From Theodoxus fluviatilis (Eukaryota; Mollusca; Gastropoda; Cycloneritida; Neritidae), in NCBI GenBank assembly GCA_034096865.1, contig JAWQFJ010017476.1, positions 122,501-186,500 of the forward strand: a stretch of DNA of 64,000 bases, given 5' to 3'. The position numbers and the translations under genes were made by a program. The notes beneath the pieces were generated by a model, which worked only from the letters and a program-made list of their open reading frames with translations, made no database searches and was not told the DNA's origin. Below are positions 1 through 11,075 of the stretch, one piece after another. Numbering within the stretch: position 1 is the first letter of the stretch; each line of letters starts with the position of its first letter.

Positions 1-374
1 AAAATGGGACCGGAACCGCCTCAGGGTGTATTTATTCGTGGAAGACCAAGCCTCCAATGTCAGTGTCACTGGAGCTCAACAAGCTGTGAAAGATATTAGA
101 CTGTTTGTATAAAAAAAATTCCGTCGGTACGCAAGTGAACTAGTGCACTTATGTAATTGCTTGAGTATGGACTTCAGAACATCAGAGTGAAGGACTACTC
201 AGCTCCGCATACTGTACTTAGTGCGAACGACTTATGCAGTTGTCACAACAGGATATGCATGCATGTGCGCGCGCGCGCGCGCACACACACACACACACAC
301 ATGCACACACCCTTTCCTCCCTCCTTTCCCACCCCCATACCTGTCTGTGATCATTCCAATGCTGTTCTTTCCCC
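1..374. other. Intergenic sequence, no gene seen
   Basis: I see no exon or recognisable element here apart from a short (CG)n/(CA)n dinucleotide run at about 268-302. The reading frames across it are created by that run. Confidence 0.5.
268..302. repeat. (GC)n/(CA)n microsatellite
   Basis: A short alternating purine-pyrimidine run: GC dinucleotides followed by CA dinucleotides. Such a sequence can adopt Z-DNA. Confidence 0.85.
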
Positions 375-570
375 TTTTACTTGCGCCCCCTATCGGATTG
401 GCGTCAGAATAGACCCACCTCGTCTCCCTACGCGATTAGTAAGAGGCGAATAACCCGGGACATCGTGACGTGATTTCACTTACTCTAAACCTTTCTTGAG
501 ATTTCGTTCTCAATGACCTTACATAGCCTAAAGAGGCTGATAGGCTGTAAGACTCCATCCATTCATCCAC
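375..570 (+). repeat. Dispersed repeat (SINE-like 3' portion), copy 1
   Basis: The right half, with the shared block CCTTACATAGCCT and a (CATC)n tail, recurs at about 19090-19190 at the end of gene A. The left half is more diverged. The short tetranucleotide tail suggests a retroposon 3' end. The family assignment is tentative. Confidence 0.5.
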
Positions 571-2405
571 CCCCTTTTGCATGCATACATACATGGTGTG
601 GCTGAGCAACTGAGACCAAGCCAGTTGCTGATGTGGGACTGGCTCGAGTAGGTGGGAAGAGGCAACTGGATCTTGGCCTCTTGTCGACTTTCTCAGCATG
701 TTCCTTGTGACACTTACGTGTATTGTCGAAAGGTCCTAATGCTCAGTTTCTGGTTTTGGTGTAATGAAGTGTATGTTAGGTTCTTGCTATTTTGAATGCA
801 TTGGGCATTTCACTTGCTTTTACTGATTGCACTGCATGTGGAGCGAAACATCACATGGATGAGCTTAGATACTGAAGCAGACCTTAAAACTGAACCGCCA
901 TCAATCCCACCTGGAGATATGAGAAGCTAAAAGTGAGACATATAGCTGTTTGCTGTGCTGCACTGTTTCACAATTGTCATTATTTAATGCTGGTATCGAT
1001 CATTGTGTGATGATAATGTTGCTGGATTTTCAGTTAATAGACTTATCATCTCGATGATTTTATCCATAAGTTTATCTGTATTCATGATTAGTGATGATAG
1101 GGCTTGTTATTGTGGGTATTTACTCATGTGCAGATGTTAATGAGCATCACGAAACGGGTCATAGGTCGAACTGGTCATTGCAGAGGTACAGCAAGCCTTG
1201 TAACATCAATTGGGGTCGAGTAGGTGCATGTCATGTTTTGGGTATTTTTTTCTTTTATTACTCCTCTAGAATCGAGATGTTGCCGATATACTTTGCAAAT
1301 CATCATAATGTAAATAATCACTTTTATTAGCCCAACACTCTGAAAACAGAAGAATAACAGGGTTCAGTTTGTTCAACTAAGGCTTTTCCCTCGGTGCGAT
1401 GGCTTCATACCTGCGAATCAAACATCACTACAAAGTAAATGTATTTTCTCTATTCTCTTCCTACGGTGGAATGTTCTGTGTAGTGCCTCCGTCTAAGATA
1501 AAAAAGCAAACATCTGACGTAAACACAAGTTGAAGTTAAACCTATCAGAAGTGCCGTACATACGCTTGTGTAACAAACTTTCTCTAACTTTGTGTTTAAT
1601 TGCAAAGTTTATTCAAATAATGGTAACTTCCGGAAGGTTCAAGATATAAACATAATTCTGGTACCATTGGAAAACTTAAACTCTCAGCATTAAAATGATA
1701 CACTCCAAAAAGTGAAATACATGTACCGACTTATGACATATTTTGTGATGTTCAGTCACAAATGATATTTTGCAGACTTGAAATGTGTTCATTTTGAGGT
1801 GTATCTGAGCTTTAGTAACTTAGTTTTTGTGAATATCTGTGCACAGCTAAACTATTGTGATCAATTTTAGCCTTCATGATTATCTTTGAAATCCTGTACA
1901 TAACATGATAGTCACAAGATGAGAGAAGTTGACTGAATAATACAGTCACAGGCTGGATGTAGACGATGCATAACAAGATCACAATCAACTGCGGGATTGT
2001 GGTGGAAGGACTTAGTAGCGCTGCAGAGGATTTTCGTTGTGCACTCAGCAGTTTAAGTTTGTTGTAGAATAAATATCTTGCAACACAATTTTGTCTTGAA
2101 GCTCTTTCTTTTGCCAACATGCAGTCATAGTCATGGTTCTCAAAGTCATCTTTCTCACCAATAGACAGTGTCCTCATATGAAGGGCAGTGCAGTAAATAG
2201 TCTGGACATGCATGATGCTAAGCCCCCAGTAGGCAGACTGCAGCTAGTGTATTTTCCTCTTGTCTGCTGCTGTGTTTATCTCAAGGCCACAAACTTGACC
2301 TGAACACATGGGCTACTGTGTTTCTCATTGTGGCTGATAAGAGTAACAATGGAGAAAATAGATACAATTCGATTTTGATATGGCTTTTAAACAAGCTGGA
2401 GCGCA
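571..2405. other. Intergenic sequence, nothing recognised
   Basis: This is AT-rich sequence without a convincing exon, repeat or RNA gene. The frames of 79 and 133 codons here (1091-1330 on +, 1812-2213 on -) have no codon bias, motif or splice support. Confidence 0.45.
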
Positions 2406-2410
2406 TCTCT

Positions 2411-2494
<84 letters not shown>

Positions 2495-2510
2495 TCTCTC
2501 TCTCCGTGTC
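2406..2510. repeat. (CT)n microsatellite
   Basis: About 95 bp of nearly pure CT dinucleotides directly abut the left edge of a non-LTR retrotransposon fragment. The last ~16 bp (ending CCGTGTCTT) recur at the right edge of that fragment. Confidence 0.95.
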
Positions 2511-2867
2511 TTGGCTGCTAAACCTTTCGAACAAGAGGTGACCAACACTGAATGCATGCGACTTACGATCAAAATAGGTGGCCAACCTAAACGATGTCGT
2601 CTCAAATGGTACGATGCAGAATGCCAACAGGATAAAAGAGCGGTAAAAGACGCATTAGCAAAGTTTAGGACTTCAAACAGAAAATCAGATAGAGAGGTAT
2701 ATTCCGAATTGCGAAAACAAAACACTGATTAGAAAGAAGAAAAAAATACATCAAAAGAACACATACCAATCTCTCATTGATAATGTGAAGAATCCTGCTT
2801 CATTCTGGTCAGCCGTACGTAGTATCGCCCATAGCAGAGTAGAATAAGCCCCGATTCACATGAACAC

Positions 2868-3335
2868 ATGGAAAATTTATTTCGAGGAATTATTCAGACA
2901 TCCAGTGATCTTAGTACATATGGGAACGAAGCTGCGTTAATCACTGATGAGGATCTGGATGCACCTATCATGGAGGAGGAAGTTTATATAGCCATAAGAA
3001 GACTTGGAAATAGAAAGGCTCCGATGATTGACGAAATCCCTGGTGAGTTTCTAAAAGTAGCATGCTATAAAATCATTCCCTTTCTCACCCAACTATTTAA
3101 TATGATATATGCAAATCAGTATTTCCCACGGACTTGGAACCAGACTCTGATCATACCCATTTTTAAGGCAGGAGGCAGTCCAGACCCTAGAAACTATAGA
3201 GGCGTTTCTCTGCTCAGCATTCTCAGCAAATTATTCTGTACTTTATTAACTAGGAGACTTCAGAAATGGGTAGAGGAAAGCAACAACATTTTGCATAGAA
3301 CAGGCAGGATTCAGAGCAGATCATTCTACAGTTGA
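2868..3335 (+). pseudogene. Reverse-transcriptase fragment, N-terminal half (broken)
   Basis: An open stretch of 155 codons covers the fingers/palm start of a LINE reverse transcriptase, with the GNRKAP, LIIPIFKAGG and NYRGVSLLSILSKLF signatures. A frameshift near 3300 moves the reading into another frame, where EQAGFRADHSTVDHIF and VDYKKAYDSVN continue to about 3517. The first catalytic aspartate (FVDYKKAYDS) is present but the open frame is broken. Confidence 0.85.
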
Positions 3336-3615
3336 CCATATCTTTACCTCGTATGCGATAGCTGTCAATAATATGTACAGAGGAGGTAAGAGGAAATTAT
3401 ATGCAGCGTTCGTGGACTATAAAAAAGCGTATGATTCTGTTAATAGGGAATGCTTATGGACAATTTTAGAATTAGCCGAGATACCCACCAACTGCTTAAG
3501 AATGCTCAAAGCTATGTAAACACACACCCAAGCGTGTGCAAAGTGGGACGCAGATATCTCAGGACTCTTTGAGTAACTGGTCGGTGTACGCCAAGGTGCA
3601 GTTGAGAGTTCGACA

Positions 3616-3975
3616 ATTTTAGTGCTGAATTGATGGACAGCTTTGTTGTAAAGATAAAACCAAGATACCTGTATGAATTTACGATTTCTAATTCTGTATC
3701 ATTTAATATCAATCTTTTCCCTCTTGTCAGATATCCCCCTCGTCTAAAAACCATGACTTTAGTGTTCTTTCTACATTAATACAGAGGCCTAGTTTACTGG
3801 ATGCTCGGGCCAGATTGTCTATTTGGCACTGGAGACCCGCTGGTGTGGTGGACAGAAGTACAATGTCGTCAGCAAACAGAAGCTGATAGATTTCCATCAT
3901 CCGAGGTAGCAACTGTATTCCATGTCTACTGATTGCGTGTACATAATTGGACATCGGCCGAAATAAACCACTCAA
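3616..3975 (-). pseudogene. Reverse-transcriptase fragment, catalytic FADD part (inverted, broken)
   Basis: On the - strand two frames together give the palm and thumb of a LINE reverse transcriptase: RHGIQLLP, LLFADDIVLLS, then after a frameshift near 3740 MVFRRGGYL and YRYLGFIFTTKLS. It begins about where the + strand segment stops (VRQG at about 3605), so it is that segment's natural continuation in inverted orientation. Confidence 0.8.
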
Positions 3976-4009
3976 TCATTCAATCAATCTCTCTCCGTGT
4001 CTTCTACTC

Positions 4010-4620
4010 CTGTTGATATCAGGGAGTGAGTGAAAGTTTTAATGGTATTCATGGTAATACTCGCATTACTAACAACAAAAACAACATTGCAAGTTTAAGA
4101 AGTTAAATACAACTCGGAGAAACATTCACATATCTAATTGGAGCAGACGTCATGGTAGTAGGGAAGAATCCAGCCGTGATGATTTTCAACGGGTTGAAAA
4201 GGATCAAATTTACTGTGCATTAAGCTTTGTACATGTACTGCCCTGAGAGAAGCTGGAAATGAACATGGGCTTTCCGTCGCGTCCTTGCAGTGACTGAGAA
4301 AGGACTTTTGTATTACCATTCTGTATACACACATTTCAAGTACCTTTGTTACAAGCAATGTTGCATTAGAATTTCAGCTATCGCTCCTTATTCTCTTGGC
4401 CTTCAGCACCAGTGTAGCAGCCAGAAAAATAATGAACAAAATCATACGTATGACAGCTCATTGGTGTGAGAGTATTCTGACCTTGCAGTGCCTTCAGCTA
4501 TCCATAATTTGAATTGTTAAGTAATCCATGATTCGTTTCTTGTCTGTTTCATTGTATATTATTTTACACATTTAAAGGTGAGTGCAAGTTAGTTGTAGAT
4601 TACTTTTCTTCTGGTAGATT
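4010..4620. other. Intergenic sequence, nothing recognised
   Basis: No exon, element or RNA gene was seen. Confidence 0.4.
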
Positions 4621-4621
4621 G

Positions 4622-4667
<46 letters not shown>

Positions 4668-4710
4668 ATGTGTGTGTGTGTGTGCATGTGTGTATGTGTG
4701 TGTGTGTATC
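4621..4710. repeat. (TG)n microsatellite
   Basis: A TG dinucleotide run with a few CATG interruptions. It generates false open frames on both strands. Confidence 0.95.
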
Positions 4711-6425
4711 TACCAGCCTGCCCATGTGTTGGCACTCTGTATCCTGTAAAGCCAAAAAAAGGTATACCTATGTGTACACGAGTTTTTTTGTCCTGGACAC
4801 TTTCAAAACAGTCACACCGGATCTCAAACTGCACTCCACGTCCAGAAAATGTTCCATGTAAGAAACAAACCTCTTTGTTAGAGTCAAGCAACAGATTGAA
4901 TGAAACAATACCCTAGCCAAAACAGGGAGTAAATTAACATTTTTATTCATTCTTGTTAATCTTCACAATATTTCTTATCCTCAGGCAAAGAGTAATACGT
5001 CCTACATGCAGTCACATAAGGGTTACTGGAGTGCCTTAGGATCCATGCAATTCCCATCACGATAACAAGTAATGCTCTTGTTCTAAACTTACCATGCAAT
5101 TTGAAAAAAAAGAGTTCACGCATATTGTCACTGTCACTTCGGCAAACACTTTAAATCTACCAGTTTCATACCTAAGAGGGAAAACTGAAGAAGATAAAAA
5201 AAGGAAGAAATAAAGAAAAAAGTAAATGTCAGACACCATTCCGGCATGTTGGCCCCTAATAGAATGCAATGTGACTGCCTGGTTCTAGTCATCACAATGC
5301 AGCTTGCTTTGATAATCATTTAGATCGGTGACCACATTGTACATTTACATCAAGAAACATTATGGGTCTTACAGGATGCCATAAAAACGTATTCTGTCAA
5401 GACACTATCTAACTATTTATTAGATATTGTTTTTGGTCAAGGGGATATCACTACAAGTCATCAATTACTTCCCTTACTCCTAAGCAATCTCTGGTAATAA
5501 ATGTTTTAAAATGTCACCGAAAGCCAGCTTCCGACTCTTCACTACTTAGGTTAGCTGCTCAGCAGCCGTTATTCATCATGTGGGACCTGTCATCATCTGC
5601 TGACTCGGTTCATGACCGATTTTGGTGTTCATCCATTTAGGCAGCGATTTAGTTGGTATTAGCGAGTAAACAGTAGTGGCTTTCTTTGCTGTACCTAATT
5701 AACTGCATAGACCGTTTTAATCAATGAATGAAATGGATGAACCTCTCAGTCTCACCTCGGACCAAAGGCGGGATTTCTAGGACTATCACTATGAGATGCT
5801 AGAAAAGCAATTCAACGTGTTCTCCGGTCTGTATTGTGTGTGGGCGCTGTAATCTTCCACAACATCCAATCAGTTAGTTCTTGTAATCAATCCGTGTCCT
5901 AAACCAAACACTGCTTGTTTTTTTGTTCCAGTTTTGATAACGACTCCTGCATGATTACCGCTAGCAGTAACAAGAAAAAAGGGTGGGGGTGAGGGTGGGG
6001 GTGGGGTTGGGGTAATACCAGAAACGCCTTTTGGCATGCTTTCCTAGCACACCATAGTCCTAGGAACTCTGTCTCAGTTATCCTGGCCACAAAACTGGAG
6101 CCTGTTTGTGCGTCCAAGTGTAAAATTGTTCATGCACTTCCTTTCACAAGCAGTTAAAGTGTCCAATTTAAACTGGGTTTTTAGTTTTAATTCAAAACTG
6201 TTGGCTTCTGTGAGCACTACAGATGTTGACACACACTCTCGCATGCTCAAAACCCTACCTCACTCAGCCCTATTAGGAGCCTTATCATCGTCCATTTGTA
6301 TTAGGCTTGCAAGTGGAGTAGCTACAGATGTTCTGTCATTTGTCAAATCTTTCAGTGTCCAGGCTATATGAGCCACATTACGTCATGGGTTCTCCCCCAG
6401 CACTCGATCGGTGAGCCTTTATGTG
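4711..6425. other. Intergenic sequence, nothing recognised
   Basis: Apart from a short G-rich run (GGGTGGGG) at about 5980-6012, I see no element or exon in this stretch. Confidence 0.4.
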
Positions 6426-6427
6426 TC

Positions 6428-6845
6428 TGCAGAAGGGGAGGCGGAGGAAAGGGAGGGAGGGGGAGGAAAGGGAGGGAGTGGGAGGAAAGGGAGGGAGGGG
6501 GAGGAAAGGGAGGGAGGGGGAGGAAAGGGAGGGAGCTGGAGGAAAGGGGGGGAGGAAAGGGAGGGAAGGGGGGGGGAGGGGAGGAAAGGGAGGGAGGGGG
6601 AGGAAAGGAGGGAGCTGGAGGAAAGGGAGGGAAAGGGAGGGAGAGGGAGAAAAGGAAGGGAAGGGGAGGAAAGGGAGGGAGCTGGAGGAAAGGGAGGGAG
6701 CTGGAGGAAAGGGAGGGAGCTGGAGGAAAGGGATGGAGGGGGAGGAAAGGGAGGGAGGGGGGGATAGGGAAGGGGAGGAATAGGAAAGGGAGGAAGGGAG
6801 GGAGGGGGAGAAAGGGGGGCGGGGGGGGGATGAAAGGGAAGCAAT
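6428..6845. repeat. (GGGAGGAAAG)-type polypurine tract
   Basis: About 415 bp are almost entirely purine on the + strand, built from variants of GGGAGGGGGAGGAAAG and GGGAGCTGGAGGAAAG. It yields long meaningless frames (Gly/Glu/Arg on +, Pro/Ser/Leu on -). Long mirror-like polypurine tracts are known to form intramolecular triplex (H-DNA) under supercoiling. Confidence 0.95.
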
Positions 6846-6893
6846 GAGGGCAAGTCTGAGTAATACAAAAGCAGTTTATATGGATTCAAGAGA

Positions 6894-6943
6894 TACACAC
6901 ACACACACACACACACCCACACACACACACACGCACACGCACA

Positions 6944-6999
<56 letters not shown>

Positions 7000-7000
7000 C
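6894..7000. repeat. (CA)n microsatellite
   Basis: A CA dinucleotide array with minor interruptions, about 50 bp after the polypurine tract. Confidence 0.95.
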
Positions 7001-7464
7001 TGAAGAACATGTATTCTTAAGTACATGCACACTTATCATGACCAAATGAATATGCATTTGCACCACAAACATCAAAACAAGCACTGATCATGTGCTGATT
7101 AATAGAGAGATAGTTGAAAACAAGAGTCAAAACTGCAACATGCACCAGCATGACAATGTCCTTTCTCTTATCACAGTATTCTGTAAATCAGCTGGAAAAA
7201 GTCACCACTGCTTCATAAATCACTGCATATTCATCTGCACTTAAACTGCAGGCTGGAACCTATGAGATGGTGAAACCTGTCACCTCGGTGTGAGAAGTTC
7301 AGACATGAAATTATCCATCAGATTTTGCGTTTTGACAGTTCCACATAAAATTTAATGCAAAGAATAACAAGGCATTACCAAGCAACACCTGGAAACATCT
7401 TAAACATAGATAACCCCCTTTTCATGTAAAGATCATGAAAATGCTTATTTTGTAGTATGTATAC
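7001..7464. other. Intergenic sequence, nothing recognised
   Basis: No exon or element was seen between two simple-repeat blocks. Confidence 0.4.
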
Positions 7465-7483
7465 AAATAATAATAATAACACC

Positions 7484-7531
<48 letters not shown>

Positions 7532-7565
7532 GACGACGATGATGATGATGGTGATGATGATGATG

Positions 7566-7616
<51 letters not shown>

Positions 7617-7700
7617 GAAGAAGAAGAAGAAGAAAGAAGAAGAAGAAGAAGAAGAAAGAAGAAGAAGAAGAAGAAAAAAGAAGAAGAAGAAGAAGAAGAA

Positions 7701-7785
<85 letters not shown>

Positions 7786-8040
7786 AAGAAGAAGAAGAAG
7801 AAGAGGAGGAGGAGGAGGAGGAGGAGGAGGAGGAGGAGGAGGAGAGGAGGAGGAGGAGGAGGAGGAGGAGGAGGAGAAGAAGAAGAAGAAGAAGAAGAAG
7901 AAGAAGAAGAAGAAGAAGAAGAAGAAGAAGAAGAAGAAGAAGAAGAAGACGAAGAAGAAGAAGAAGAAGAAGAAGAAGACAATAGATGGTGGTGGTAGTA
8001 GTAATGGTGGTGGTCCTCCTCCTCCTCCTTCTCCTCCTCA
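7465..8040. repeat. Compound trinucleotide microsatellite (AAT/GAT/AAG/AGG)
   Basis: About 575 bp consist almost wholly of triplets in successive blocks: AAT, GAT, AAT, AAG, AAT, AAG, AGG, AAG, then GGT/AGT and TCC. Every block keeps nearly the same triplet register, so frames stay open for up to about 220 codons as runs of single amino acids. There is no sign of a gene. Confidence 0.97.
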
Positions 8041-8519
8041 GTTAATTTTGCAAGGTATTCTGGTCAGTCACATTAATGAATGTTTAGAATGCTGCAGACT
8101 ACTTTCTGCACATGAAATATAATTATCTCTCCCTCTCTCCCTCCCCATGCACCCGTGTAAGTGTTCATGTATGTGTGGGTGCAATTTTTTTTTGGTTGTA
8201 CCTGCAAGAAACCATGCAGTACTGTACTTCATTATTAAGAATAAGTTTTGTTGAGAAACCGAATACATTTTTGTTTTGTTGTATCTCACATTTAGAATAA
8301 TTTTAAAAACTGCATTAAAAACTATACACAGTAACAGATGATTACATACATGTAAATAGGGCACACAGAGATTTTCTGAAACTAGTATTGATTTTCAAAC
8401 GACTTTTTTTTTGCGATGTGATCACACAAATAAGGTCTCAATTTAAGATTTTCTACAAATATTTTTGCTCAAAAATCTTATTGTAACTTCAGTTTCTCAC
8501 GTCCTCTTAAAAAACGATA
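8041..8519. other. Intergenic sequence, nothing recognised
   Basis: AT-rich sequence between the trinucleotide array and the CpG-containing region upstream of gene A. Confidence 0.4.
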
Positions 8520-8825
8520 CCCTCTTTTTCGACATGCGCAGCTTTATTACCATAAACATCGTCTGAAGAGTCCAGAAGCCAGCCATGGTCGGGTTCCAGC
8601 TGATGAGGAGGCATCGAGAGACCTCGGCCGTGTGTTACACCTGAACACCATCGTAATCTGATAAAGAAATGTCTGCCCATGCGTATCTCAAGTACTGCAG
8701 AGACGTTTTGGGCCGTATCTATAATGACTTACCACCACAACGACTGCAGGGAGAGCAACGCGTGGCCCTCGAGATTCTCCCGAGATTCTACGCCTAACGA
8801 AAGCGAAAATAACAGCTAAGACGAG
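8520..8825 (+). promoter_or_regulatory. Likely 5' leader / promoter-proximal region of gene A
   Basis: Base composition changes here: CpG dinucleotides (TCGGCC, ACGCGTGG, CTCGAG, ACGCC) become much more common than in the flanks. The stretch runs directly into a well-placed ATG followed by a splice donor. An in-frame TAA lies at 8817-8819. I see no clear TATA box and cannot place the transcription start. Confidence 0.4.
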
Positions 8826-8844
8826 ATGGTCGGTTGCACCAAAG
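8826..8844 (+). CDS. Gene A coding exon 1 (MVGCTK)
   Basis: The 19-nt coding part ends AAAG|GTGAGG, a strong donor, in phase 1. The initiator has G at -3 and G at +4, and an in-frame TAA sits 9 nt upstream. Confidence 0.6.
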
Positions 8845-9936
8845 GTGAGGCAGTTTTCATCGATTTGAGTTCGTCATCCGTGCTGTGTCGGAGACCATCA
8901 CCATGCAGATGAAATTCACCGTCTTTCTCATTCGTGTTGAATATATTCTGTCAGTCTGCATTGGGTGTGCATGCTACGGAGGTGTATTTACTATAATTAG
9001 ACTTCGTGGAGTCCCCACCTTGCCTCATGTGGATGCGTTGTAGTTGACCTTTAGCTGTTGAATCATTGTCGCTGACGCATTTTCTGAATCCATCAGTTTT
9101 GTATGGCTTGTTTTAAAAATAACTTTTTCAAACTTAATTGACTAGAAGCGGATGTTTGTGCCGCATGTTTCCTGTGTAGCACAATGTGTAATCGTATCGA
9201 TCTCAAGAGTGAAGTGAAATGCCCTTCGCCCAAAGGCCAAACCAGTCACGTTTCGAAGACCGCATCAGCTCACGGCATGCACATTGCATACCCTAGGAAT
9301 TAAGTACATACCCATTTGAATTCATCCCTCTTTCATTGGATCGATATGCCAGTGTGATTTAAAAAAAGAAGAAACAAAACTGCTGAGCACTCCATGTTGA
9401 TGTGCGATGTAAGCCGACTCGTGAATATTGCGGCGGTGTTGTAAAGGGAGATAACTCGTCGATGGCTGCTATCAGAAGGCAACTTAGTCAAAGATTATAG
9501 GTTACACAATCTTTGACTTAGTATCTGCATTCTACACATGTGATGGATAAAGAACATTTAAAATCTAGACTCCTACTATTGCTACTGCTGCAGCCCAGCA
9601 TGCATATTTGTATTTCAACTCACTCCTGTTGATTCACAGACATTTCTAAATTCCCAACCTTTGCTTTTCCAGTGTTTTGGTTGTCCCTGCCAAAGAGCTC
9701 TGGATCCTTCCAGTCTCACCTCCAGAAAGTGGAGAACAGTCTGAAAGGCAGACTGAAGGAGCAGAACAATGTGGAGTTCAGCGAGTGGTCTCCAGAAGCC
9801 CATAACTCTGATCTGGAAACTCCCCTTCTCATCCTGTTCCAGAGTCAGGGCAGACCTGGGGATGAATTTCCAAGTGTTGTGCCCAGAGAAATTCGAGGTC
9901 AGGGTCCTAGGATATCTTCAACTAAGGGCAACTCTC

Positions 9937-10004
<68 letters not shown>

Positions 10005-10944
10005 TTGATATTTTGTTTGCTACTTTGAAGCCAAACAATTTGATACTACCATTGATATTAATATATAACTGTAAGCTATACCTTTTAAACAATAAATTCA
10101 ATTTCTGTTGCTTGAGGCCATGTATCTAGACAAATGTACAGCCAAGATCTAAATCACTATGTAAACTTGTATTTTCTTTGAGACAGTTTGGCTTGAGAGG
10201 TCTCAGAGAGTGTGTAGATCTGAAAAGATTACATGCAATGATGTTTTTGCATAAGTGCTTTACAAAAATAAAAAATCCAACAGTTGGTGTCCACACATGG
10301 ATCACTCATGAGTTCTGTGTATGACATTTCTAATTATATATCAGACTTTTCTCTCTCAACTACCTTTCCACTGAATAAGAGGACAAATTCTTGCTATAAA
10401 ATCTGAACATGAACTTTTTCACAGAGACTATGTGGCCTTGAACTCAGACCAGTGAAGAGGTGATATGGCACCTAAACATAAATTATGACTGAAATTCAAA
10501 AGAATTTCCCCCATAGTCAACATTTCCTGCACAGCTGTGTTGTTAAAAAAACTTGATTGCTAATTTAATTGTTTTAAGACAAAAAATTCCACCCATTTTA
10601 AAAATGAAGGATGTAAAAAACTTAAAATTAAGAAAAACAAAATAGCAACTGAACCATTGCATTGATTCACTTTGTTTCATTTTTGTATTCATGTGCAAAA
10701 ATATATGGGCATTCATTAGGCTGTGACTGGAGCAGATTTCTTACTACAAGTTAGACTTTTTTTTTCTAATCTGACTACATCTATTTTTCACATTTACATA
10801 TTTTTCCAGATTCTGAACTTTAAAAAATTTAGTCTGGAATTAAAGATCAACATGTACTACAAATTTAGGCAAAGTTTATCAATGAGTAATTTGTTATGAG
10901 GTAATTATGTGGAAAAAACATCAAAACCCCCCTTAAAACTCCAA

Positions 10945-10985
<41 letters not shown>

Positions 10986-11034
10986 ACACACACACACATG
11001 CACATGCACACATACACACACAAACAAACACCCA

Positions 11035-11075
<41 letters not shown>

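Larger units (their letters stand above)
2512..3990 (+). mobile_element. Rearranged, inactive non-LTR retrotransposon (LINE)
   Basis: The + strand from 2512 to about 3612 encodes degraded reverse-transcriptase sequence: a linker region, then a conserved GNRKAP motif, FPRTWN, LIIPIFKAG, NYRGVSLL, EQAGFRADHST, FVDYKKAYDSV and VRQG, with stops and frameshifts. From about 3616 to 3975 the continuation of the same protein (LLFADDIVLLS, then YRYLGFIFTTKLS) is on the - strand. The right end has a CAATCATT-like tail. The whole unit is bounded by a 16-bp direct repeat (TCTCTCTCCGTGTCTT) at 2496-2511 and about 3989-4004, which looks like a target-site duplication. Family knowledge: FADD is the catalytic core of LINE reverse transcriptase. 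Inference: one insertion with an internal inversion. It cannot encode a working enzyme. Confidence 0.85.

Noticed and set aside
2512..3990. Twin-priming explanation of the inverted LINE
   Set aside because: Twin priming gives an inverted 5' part followed by a sense 3' part. Here the 5' part is sense and the following part is inverted.
6368..7084. Gly/Glu/Arg-rich and Pro/Leu-rich frames over the polypurine tract
   Set aside because: Pure simple-repeat translation without any non-repeat coding flank.
7422..8122. Poly-Ser/Phe/Leu and poly-Asn/Ile/Lys frames
   Set aside because: Translation of the trinucleotide microsatellite.
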